The notes under the pieces: generated by a model
The model's input: the letters and a program-made list of their open reading frames with translations, nothing else
What the model was told of the DNA's origin: nothing
The model's database searches: none
Made by a program: the position numbers and the translations under genes
Part shown: positions 57,676-64,000 of the stretch, piece after piece
Layout: every line of letters begins with the position of its first letter
How positions within the stretch are numbered: position 1 is the first letter of the stretch
Source of the DNA: Streptomyces sp. NBC_01294
GTDB lineage: Bacteria > Actinomycetota > Actinomycetes > Streptomycetales > Streptomycetaceae
Length of the DNA: 64,000 bases
Assembly (NCBI RefSeq): GCF_035917235.1
Contig: NZ_CP108423.1
Location: 2,483,001-2,547,000, forward strand
Reading direction: 5' to 3'

Positions 57676-57839
57676 GGGGGGAGTCCGTTCCTAGGGTTCC
57701 GCGGATGCCGGTCCAGTGGCATCCGCGGGCAGCGTAGGAGCGGAGGGGGTGGCTGAAACGTTTCGGCATGCGCAGCGCGTTCGAAGGTTCACCCGTGAGG
57801 TCCCCGCCGGGACCACCCGGACGGGAGACCGGCCCGGGC

Positions 57840-57901
57840 CCGGACGGAGCCCGGACGGAGCCCGGACGGAGCCCGGACGGAGCCCGGACGGAGCCCGGAC
57901 C
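57840..57901. repeat. 11-bp tandem repeat
   Basis: Five perfect copies of CCCGGACGGAG plus a partial copy, in the 309-base gap between glgP and the repeat-tail protein gene. The rest of the gap holds no gene. Confidence 0.9.
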
Positions 57902-57984
57902 CGGGCCCCACGGGAGCCCGGCCCGGGGAGGACGGGCGGCCGGTGGACCTGCCGCCCGTCCCCTGAACCGGTGGCTCCGCGCGC

Positions 57985-60621
57985 CTACCGGAGCAGTACC
58001 CCGCCCCCGGAGTCCGTCTCCACCGGGGCCGCGACCAGCCCCAGTTCGGCATGGGTCGCCAGCAGCGGGTGCGCCGGCAGGATGCGCACCGTGTAGCCGA
58101 AGGGCCCCGTGCGGTCGAGGGCGAGCGGGCCCTCGTACACCCAGCGCCCCTCCAGGTCGGGACCCGCGGCCGGCTTGAGCGGGAAGGTCCGCCCGTCCCG
58201 GATCACGTCCTGCGGGTCCACCCGGCCGGCGAAGGCCTGGACCTCCACGTCCTCGGGCCCGAGGGCGTCCAGCGCCACCTGCACCCGCAGCGTGAGGGTG
58301 GCGCCCAGCTCCGCGGTGCCGTTCACGGGAGCCGCGGCCAGCGTCTCCACGTGCTCGACGGAGACCCGCGGCCAGGCCGCCCGGACCCGCCCCTTCCACC
58401 AGGCGAGGTCACGCGCCGCCCCGACGTCGAGGGCCCGGTGGGCGAGCGCGGCCGGCGTGTAGAGCCGCTCCACGTACTCCCGCACCATCCGTCCCGCGAG
58501 AACCTTCGGCCCCAGCGAGACGAGCGTGCGCCGGACCATCTCGATCCACCGCACCGGAAGCCCGGTGCGCCCGGCCCGGTCGTAGAACCGGGGCGCGACC
58601 CGGCCCTCGAGCAGCTCGTAGAGGGCATTGGCCTCCAGGTCGTCCCGCCGGTCCTCGTCCGCGCCGAGGCCGTCAGCGGTCGGGATGGCCCAGCCGAAGT
58701 CCGGCTCGAACCACTCGTCCCACCACCCGTCCAGCACGGACAGGTTGAGACAGCCGTTCAGCGCGGCCTTCATCCCACTCGTCCCGCACGCCTCCAGCGG
58801 CCGCAGCGGGTTGTTCAGCCAGACGTCGCAGCCCGGGTAGAGCTTCTGCGCCATGGCCATGCCGTAGTCGGGCAGGAAGACGATCCGGTGCCGCACCCGC
58901 GGGTCGTCCGCGAACCGCACCAGTTCCTGCACGAGCCGCTTCCCGCCGTCGTCGGCCGGATGCGCCTTGCCCGCCACGACGATCTGCACCGGCCGGTCCG
59001 GGTCCAGCAGCAGCCTGCGCAGCCGGTCCGGGTCGCGCAGCATCAGCGTCAGCCGCTTGTACGAGGGCACGCGCCGGGCGAAGCCGATGGTCAGCACGTC
59101 GGGGTCGAGGACGGAGTCCACCCAGCCCAGTTCGGCGTCGGCGGCCCCGCGCTGGCGCCACGAGGCCCGCAGCCGGTCGCGTACCTCCTGGACGAGCTGC
59201 TCCCGGAGCACCCGCCGCAGATCCCACACGTCCTGGTCCGGGATCTCGGCGACCGCGTCCCAGCGCTGGGAGCCGCCGACCGACAGGGCGTCCTCGGTGC
59301 GGCCCGCGCCGATCTGGCGGGCGCCGAGCCGGACCACCTCGGGGGCCACCCAGGTCGGGGCGTGCACCCCGTTGGTCACGGAGGTGATGGGCACGTCGGC
59401 CGGGTCGAAGCCGGGCCACAGACCGGCGAACATCTCCCGGCTGACCTCGCCGTGCAGGGTGGACACCCCGTTGGCCCGCTGGGCCAGGCGCAGGCCCATC
59501 ACCGCCATGTTGAACACCCCGGGGTCGCCCCCGGGGAAGCTCTCGGCGCCCAGTTCCAGGATCCGGTCGACCGGTACGCCGGCCAGTTCCCCGCCCTCCC
59601 CGAAGTGCCGGGCGACCAGGGCCCGCTCGAAGCGGTCGATCCCGGCGGGGACGGGGGTGTGCGTGGTGAACACGGTCCCGGCGCGCACCGCCTCGACGGC
59701 GGCGTCGAAGCCGAGCCCCTGCTCCCTCTCCAGTTCCCTTATGCGCTCCAGCCCCAGGAAGCCGGCGTGGCCCTCGTTGGTGTGGAAGACCTCGGGGGCG
59801 GGGTGGCCGGTGAGTCCGCAGTAGAGCCGGACGGCGCGGACGCCGCCGATGCCGAGGAGCATCTCCTGGAGCAGCCGGTGGTCGCTGCCGCCGCCGTAGA
59901 GGCGGTCGGTCACCTCGCGGGCCGCGGCGTCGTTGTCCTCGACGTCGGAGTCCAGGAGCAGCAGCGGCACCCGGCCGACGCGGGCCTGCCAGATGTGCGC
60001 GTGCAGGGCGCGGCCGCCGGGCAGGGTCAGGCTGACGCGGGCGGGGGACCCGTCCTCCTCGCGGAGCAGGGAGAGCGGGAGTTCGTTGGGGTCGAGCACC
60101 GGGTAGTGCTCCTGCTGCCAGCCGTCGCGGGACAGCGACTGCCGGAAGTAGCCGTGCCGGTAGAGGAGTCCCACGCCGATGAGCGGGACGCCGAGGTCGC
60201 TGGCGGCCTTCAGGTGGTCCCCGGCGAGGATGCCGAGGCCGCCGGAGTACTGCGGCAGGGCGGCGGTGATGCCGAATTCGGGGGAGAAATAGGCGATGGC
60301 GGCGGGCAGTTCCGCGCCGTTCTCCTGGCTCTGGTACCACCTCCCGCCGTTCGCATAGTCATCGAGGTCGGCGGCGACGACGGCGAGCCGCCGCAGGAAC
60401 CGGCGGTCTTCCGCCAGTTCGGCGAGCCGGGCGGCGGAGACGGCGCCGAGCAGGCGGACGGGATCGCCGCCGGCGGCCTGCCAGCCCTCGGGGTCGACGG
60501 ATTGGAAGAGTTCACGGGTCTCGGCATGCCACGACCAGCGCAGATTGCGCGCGAGGTCGGTGAGCGGCAGCAGGGTCTCCGGGAGGACGGGGCGCACGGT
60601 GAATCGACGGATAGCCTTCAC
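57985..60621 (-). CDS. glgP: Alpha-glucan phosphorylase
   Basis: Releases glucose-1-phosphate from alpha-1,4 glucans. 878 residues: N-terminal DUF3417-like segment (LPETLLPLTDLARNLRWSWHAETRELF), then the phosphorylase fold (FSPEFGITAALPQYSGGLGILAGDHLKAASDLG) and the PLP lysine in TSGMKAALNG (about residue 610). GTG at 60621 has AAGG at about 8 bases; GTG at 60630 is in frame too. Divergent from glgE, separated by two small genes. Confidence 0.95.
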   Translation of the reverse strand: MKAIRRFTVRPVLPETLLPLTDLARNLRWSWHAETRELFQSVDPEGWQAAGGDPVRLLGAVSAARLAELAEDRRFLRRLAVVAADLDDYANGGRWYQSQENGAELPAAIAYFSPEFGITAALPQYSGGLGILAGDHLKAASDLGVPLIGVGLLYRHGYFRQSLSRDGWQQEHYPVLDPNELPLSLLREEDGSPARVSLTLPGGRALHAHIWQARVGRVPLLLLDSDVEDNDAAAREVTDRLYGGGSDHRLLQEMLLGIGGVRAVRLYCGLTGHPAPEVFHTNEGHAGFLGLERIRELEREQGLGFDAAVEAVRAGTVFTTHTPVPAGIDRFERALVARHFGEGGELAGVPVDRILELGAESFPGGDPGVFNMAVMGLRLAQRANGVSTLHGEVSREMFAGLWPGFDPADVPITSVTNGVHAPTWVAPEVVRLGARQIGAGRTEDALSVGGSQRWDAVAEIPDQDVWDLRRVLREQLVQEVRDRLRASWRQRGAADAELGWVDSVLDPDVLTIGFARRVPSYKRLTLMLRDPDRLRRLLLDPDRPVQIVVAGKAHPADDGGKRLVQELVRFADDPRVRHRIVFLPDYGMAMAQKLYPGCDVWLNNPLRPLEACGTSGMKAALNGCLNLSVLDGWWDEWFEPDFGWAIPTADGLGADEDRRDDLEANALYELLEGRVAPRFYDRAGRTGLPVRWIEMVRRTLVSLGPKVLAGRMVREYVERLYTPAALAHRALDVGAARDLAWWKGRVRAAWPRVSVEHVETLAAAPVNGTAELGATLTLRVQVALDALGPEDVEVQAFAGRVDPQDVIRDGRTFPLKPAAGPDLEGRWVYEGPLALDRTGPFGYTVRILPAHPLLATHAELGLVAAPVETDSGGGVLLR

Positions 60622-60697
60622 GTGTTCCACCTTCGCAGGGGATTACGGATCGGAGCGGCCGCACCACGCTGTGCACCCGCGCATCACCCCGGGAAGG

Positions 60698-61228
60698 CTA
60701 GCGAGGCCCGTGGGTTCCGGCCATGGCGCCTCGGGCGGGGCGGCGTTCCAAGGCGCCCGCGGCGACGGACCCGTCGTCGAGGTCCGCCACGGAGCGGATG
60801 TAGGGGCGCACGCCCTCGTACCGCCCGCAGAGGGTCACGTATCCCGTGGGCGCCGGTCCGTCGCATCCGGCGAGGGTCAGCGACACGTAGGCGGTGGCCG
60901 CCCCCGCCGGGCGGCCCGCGAGCGCGGCCCGGGCGTAGGCGATGCACCGCCGCAGCACCGCCGCCTCCCGTACGGGGCCGGCCGCCGGAAGGTCGAGGTC
61001 GTCCATGCTCCGCCCGTTGACGGTGCTCTCCTCGTGCACGAGGTCCTGGTACGGCCCGCCGGGCGTCCGTGCGAACGCCGCGAGCACGTACGCCCCGCTC
61101 CCCCGCCGGACCCAGCCGCCGCGCAGCGCCTCCCGCATCGGCTCCGGGATCTCGGTCTCCCGGATCCCCGCGGTATCCACGCGGGCCAACAGCCGCCTCA
61201 TCGCCGGGCTGGTCTCATCGAACGGCAT
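60698..61228 (-). CDS. Protein of unknown function
   Basis: 176-residue soluble, Ala/Arg-rich protein. A segment RRCIAYARAALAGRPAGAATAYVSLTLAGCDGPAPTGYVTLCGRYEGVRPYIRSV is the only well-ordered-looking part. I do not recognise the family. It overlaps the upstream gene by 14 bases, so the two are co-translated. Confidence 0.55.
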   Translation of the reverse strand: MPFDETSPAMRRLLARVDTAGIRETEIPEPMREALRGGWVRRGSGAYVLAAFARTPGGPYQDLVHEESTVNGRSMDDLDLPAAGPVREAAVLRRCIAYARAALAGRPAGAATAYVSLTLAGCDGPAPTGYVTLCGRYEGVRPYIRSVADLDDGSVAAGALERRPARGAMAGTHGPR

Positions 61229-62084
61229 CGGGTGCCTGCACCTCCAACAGGCGGTCCAGGCAGGGCCGCAGCGCCTCCGGCAGGGCGCCGCGGTCCAGGG
61301 TGCGCAGCAGGGCGTACGCGGGCGGCGCCAGGAAGGCGTACAGGCCGAGCAGCGCCTTCAGCTGGGACTCCAGCGCGTCGTGGTCCGTCTCCCGTACGGC
61401 GGCCCGCGCCAGCGCACCGCACAGGTAGCGGCCGACCTCCGGCGCCCAGGCGTCCGGCCGGTCCGCGATGCCCTCGGCGGCGCGCCGGCGCGCCCGGGGG
61501 TCGGCCGAGCGCAGCCCCGGTACGTGCTCCCGGGCCCCGGGTTCGGCGTCCAGGCAGTCCCACTCGGCCAGCTCCCGCGCGCCGTGTCCGGACAGCAGCA
61601 CCCGCCCCGAGCAGCCGGGATCCAGCCGGTCCACGGCCTTGCCGTAGAACTCGATCCGCTGCAGCACCACCCACGCCCCGTCCCGGGTGCGCAGCGGGAG
61701 GCCGGTGTGCGGGATGCCGCGCACGCACCGCACGACCACCCGTGTCCCGTCGCCGACGGGCTCCGCCGGTCCGGCGATCTGCAGCCGCGCGGCCCGCGCG
61801 AGGAGCGCGGCCACCACCGGGGAGTCGGTGCGCAGGCCGGCGAGCCGCTGCAGCGCGAGGTCGTCCAGGGCCGGTTCGACGGCGGGCAGCGCGTCGAGTT
61901 CCGCCGCGAGGGCGGCCGGGTCGTCCTCCCGGCCGGCGGCGTCGGCCAGCGCGGAGGCCAGGTACCGCTCCTGGTCCGGTTCCCATGCCACGGCCGCCGC
62001 CTGCCGCGCGGCCGCCTGCCGCAGCCGGGGGTCTTCGGCGCGCAGGTGTGCGCCGATCCGTTCGTGCAGTGCCTCCGAGTCCAT
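61215..62084 (-). CDS. Protein of unknown function with helical repeats
   Basis: 289-residue helix-rich protein with HEAT-like stretches (RAEDPRLRQAAARQAAAVAWEPDQERYLASALADAAG and LRSADPRARRRAAEGIADRP). It contains a central part (VVVRCVRGIPHTGLPLRTRDGAWVVLQRIEFYGKAVDRLDPGCSGRVLL) that is not repeat-like. Overlaps the downstream hypothetical gene. Function unknown. Confidence 0.6.
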   Translation of the reverse strand: MDSEALHERIGAHLRAEDPRLRQAAARQAAAVAWEPDQERYLASALADAAGREDDPAALAAELDALPAVEPALDDLALQRLAGLRTDSPVVAALLARAARLQIAGPAEPVGDGTRVVVRCVRGIPHTGLPLRTRDGAWVVLQRIEFYGKAVDRLDPGCSGRVLLSGHGARELAEWDCLDAEPGAREHVPGLRSADPRARRRAAEGIADRPDAWAPEVGRYLCGALARAAVRETDHDALESQLKALLGLYAFLAPPAYALLRTLDRGALPEALRPCLDRLLEVQAPDAVR

Positions 62085-62476
62085 GGGGCATTGTCCCTCG
62101 TACGGATGAAGCGGAAGACCGCCCACCGGACCGCGCACCGGACCCCCGGAACACCGGTCGCTCCCGCCCCTCGGGAGGACGGGCCACCATCTCCCGAAGG
62201 GGCCTCCCCGACGGTCCGGGAGGGGCCCGCGGGGCCGGTGGGACAGGTGGTGTGCGCCCCTACGTCACCTAGTTCCGGCCGACTTGACGGAGCCCCGCCG
62301 GATGTCGACCCGGGGCTTGGTATTGCCCGTGCGACTACGTACGAGTAGTTAACCGAGTGCGCGGATTGGGCGGGGTGAGAGTGGGAAGGGCTCCCCGGGT
62401 ACACGTCGTACACGCACGAGGCGCCCGCCCACAAACCCTCTCCCCGCCACCCGAGTGAACGCGGACAGGAGCGGCC
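62085..62476. other. Gene-free stretch ahead of the glgE leader ORF
   Basis: 392 bases between a minus-strand gene and the glgE leader ORF. An inverted repeat ACTAC-6-GTAGT near 62331-62346 lies about 130 bases ahead of the ORF and is a weak operator candidate. The many short frames here do not look coding. Confidence 0.45.
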
Positions 62477-62605
62477 ATGCCCGCAGCCCAGCCGTCCCGT
62501 GAGCGGCTAGAAACAGAGCGAACAGAGCGTGCACTACCAGTCGTGACTCCGACTGGCCTGTTGTCACCGAGCCCTGCGAACTGCCCCCAGGTGATCCCAT
62601 CATGA
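62477..62605 (+). CDS. Short upstream ORF coupled to glgE
   Basis: Predicted 42-residue peptide from ATG 62477 with a strong AGGAG at 7 bases. Its TGA overlaps the glgE ATG (ATGA). The peptide (MPAAQPSRERLETERTER and a Pro/Ser-rich end) has no known domain. It may be a translated leader, or the true start of GlgE lost by a frameshift. Confidence 0.4.
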   Translation: MPAAQPSRERLETERTERALPVVTPTGLLSPSPANCPQVIPS

Positions 62606-64000
62606 TCGGTCGCATTCCCGTGCTGGACGTCCGCCCCGCCGTCGACTGCGGCGCCAGACCCGCAAAGGCGGTCGTCGACGAGGTCTTCGAGATCTCCGCC
62701 ACCGTGTTCCGCGAAGGACACGACGCCGTCGCCGCGCACATCGTGCTGCGCGATCCGAGCGGGCGGCTGCGGCCACCCGTACCGCTGTGCGAACTCGCCC
62801 CCGGCACCGACCGGTGGGGGGCCCGGATCTCCGCCGAGGTAGAGGGGAGGTGGACGTACACGGTCGAGGCGTGGAGCGACCCGGTGGCCACCTGGCGCGC
62901 CCATGCCGCGATCAAGATCCCCGCGGGGATCGACACCGGGCTCATGCTGCTGGAGGGCGCGGAGCTCTACGAGCGGGCCGGGGCCCGGATCCCGAAGCGC
63001 GACGGCCGGGAGGCCGTGCTGGCCGCCGCCGAGGTCATGCGGGACGAGGACCGGCCGGCCGCCGAACGGTACGCGGCCGCCCTCGCCCCCGCCGTGGACG
63101 CGGCGCTCGCCCGGCGCCCGTACCGGGAGCTGGTGACCGCCTCCAAGGCGCTGCCCCTGCTCGTCGAGCGCAAGCGGGCGCTCTTCGGCTCCTGGTACGA
63201 GCTGTTCCCGCGCTCCGAGGGAGCGGTGCTGGAGCCGGGCGAGGCTCCTGTCAGCGGGACCTTCCGGACCGCCGCGGAGCGGCTGCCGGCGATCGCCGCG
63301 ATGGGCTTCGACGTGGTCTACCTGCCGCCGATCCACCCGATCGGGAGCACGTACCGCAAGGGTCCGAACAACACCCTGTCCGCGGGGAGTTGGGATCCGG
63401 GGGTGCCGTGGGCCATCGGCTCCACCGAGGGCGGCCACGATGCCGTCCACCCCGAACTGGGCACCATCGAGGACTTCGACGCGTTCGTCGCGCGCGCCCG
63501 CGAGCTGCGCTTGGAGATCGCGCTGGACTTCGCCCTCCAGTGCTCCCCGGACCACCCCTGGGTGGAGAAGCACCCGGAGTGGTTCCGCCACCGGGCCGAC
63601 GGGACGATCGCGTACGCCGAGAACCCGCCGAAGAAGTACCAGGACATCTATCCGATCCACTTCGACACCGACATGGCCGGCATCGTCGAGGAGACGTGCC
63701 GGATCCTGCGGTACTGGATGGACCACGGCGTCCGGATCTTCCGCGTCGACAATCCGCACACCAAGCCGGTCGTCTTCTGGCAGAAGGTGATCGCGGACAT
63801 CAACAAGTCCGACCCCGACGTGATCTTCCTGGCGGAGGCCTTCACCCGCCCCGCGATGATGCGCGCGCTCGCCGCCGTCGGCTTCCAGCAGTCGTACACG
63901 TACTTCACCTGGCGCAACACCAAGGCCGAGCTGACCGAGTACCTGACCGAGCTCTCGGCCACCCCGTCCGCGTCCGTGATGCGGCCGAACTTCTTCGTCA
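62602..64000 (+). CDS. glgE: Alpha-1,4-glucan:maltose-1-phosphate maltosyltransferase (3' partial)
   Basis: Adds maltose from maltose-1-phosphate to alpha-glucan chains. About 466 of roughly 670 residues are visible; the frame is open to the window end. Seen: the N-terminal IPVLDVRPAV start, the barrel with VVYLPPIHPIGSTYRKG, nucleophile in RVDNPHTKP and acid/base in FLAEAFTRP, followed by QQSYTYFTWRNTKAELTEYL, all as in streptomycete GlgE. ATG at 62602 has AGGTGA at 6 bases and overlaps the leader ORF. Confidence 0.95.
   Translation, partial: MIGRIPVLDVRPAVDCGARPAKAVVDEVFEISATVFREGHDAVAAHIVLRDPSGRLRPPVPLCELAPGTDRWGARISAEVEGRWTYTVEAWSDPVATWRAHAAIKIPAGIDTGLMLLEGAELYERAGARIPKRDGREAVLAAAEVMRDEDRPAAERYAAALAPAVDAALARRPYRELVTASKALPLLVERKRALFGSWYELFPRSEGAVLEPGEAPVSGTFRTAAERLPAIAAMGFDVVYLPPIHPIGSTYRKGPNNTLSAGSWDPGVPWAIGSTEGGHDAVHPELGTIEDFDAFVARARELRLEIALDFALQCSPDHPWVEKHPEWFRHRADGTIAYAENPPKKYQDIYPIHFDTDMAGIVEETCRILRYWMDHGVRIFRVDNPHTKPVVFWQKVIADINKSDPDVIFLAEAFTRPAMMRALAAVGFQQSYTYFTWRNTKAELTEYLTELSATPSASVMRPNFFV

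Noticed and set aside
57840..57901. CRISPR array
   Set aside because: Units are 11 bp with no spacers and no cas genes nearby; a simple tandem repeat.
57716..58178. Short plus-strand frames rich in Pro/Arg/Gly
   Set aside because: Produced by the tandem repeat and the end of glgP; no ribosome-binding site or homologous look.
58051..61020. 989-codon frame on the plus strand across glgP
   Set aside because: Shadow of glgP; low-complexity translation.

Overview
The window is about 64 kb of very GC-rich DNA with densely packed genes on both strands, many GTG starts, and typical actinobacterial gene sets (GcvT/GcvH/GlyA/SdaA behind a tandem glycine riboswitch, SseB paralogues, GlgE/GlgX/GlgP, PadR, AMIN-like and YkuD proteins). 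Gene content, codon use and small dispersed palindromic repeats point to a Streptomyces or close relative chromosome, in the core rather than a terminal arm. No tRNA, rRNA, insertion sequence, phage or CRISPR array was seen.

Region by region: 1-5.6 kb holds a quinone-reductase-like oxidoreductase (cut by the window edge), MnmA with a cysteine desulfurase that could feed it sulfur, a Tat-type amidase, a thioesterase and a TRIC/UPF0126 membrane protein. 5.8-12.1 kb is a five-gene peptide ABC importer operon on the minus strand. 12.6-15.1 kb has two SseB-like proteins and a P-loop ATPase. 15.3-20.2 kb is one-carbon/serine metabolism: glycine riboswitch, gcvT, gcvH, glyA, then sdaA. 20.4-23.5 kb carries small accessory genes (secreted AMIN-like protein, RibD-type reductase, flavin reductase-like protein, PadR regulator, EF-hand protein).

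23.7-25.7 kb is the most distinctive locus: a cyclodipeptide synthase overlapping a cytochrome P450 that closely resembles mycobacterial CYP121, so it predicts a two-gene route to a mycocyclosin-like cross-linked cyclodityrosine. It is followed by a coupled pair (deacetylase-like lipoprotein with an altered catalytic motif, beta-propeller lipoprotein), an RsbW-type ATPase and an enoyl-CoA hydratase.

29.8-34.5 kb is a cell-wall group: three YkuD L,D-transpeptidases and a secreted protein with two SpaA-like domains. 34.7 kb starts glgX. 37.2-54.3 kb is an exopolysaccharide locus: CDP-alcohol phosphotransferase and a cytidylyltransferase, two glycosyltransferases, a Wzz-like chain-length protein with a degenerate P-loop, a flippase, a Wzy-like polymerase, a WcaF-like acyltransferase, a large secreted propeller/LamG protein, GDP-mannose dehydratase, GDP-fucose synthase and the initiating sugar-phosphate transferase. 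Together these suggest a fucose- (or 6-deoxyhexose-) containing Wzx/Wzy-type surface polymer. 54.6-57.7 kb has a secreted M4 metalloprotease and a secreted repeat protein. 58-64 kb is alpha-glucan metabolism: glgP divergent from glgE, the latter running off the window end and preceded by a coupled short ORF.
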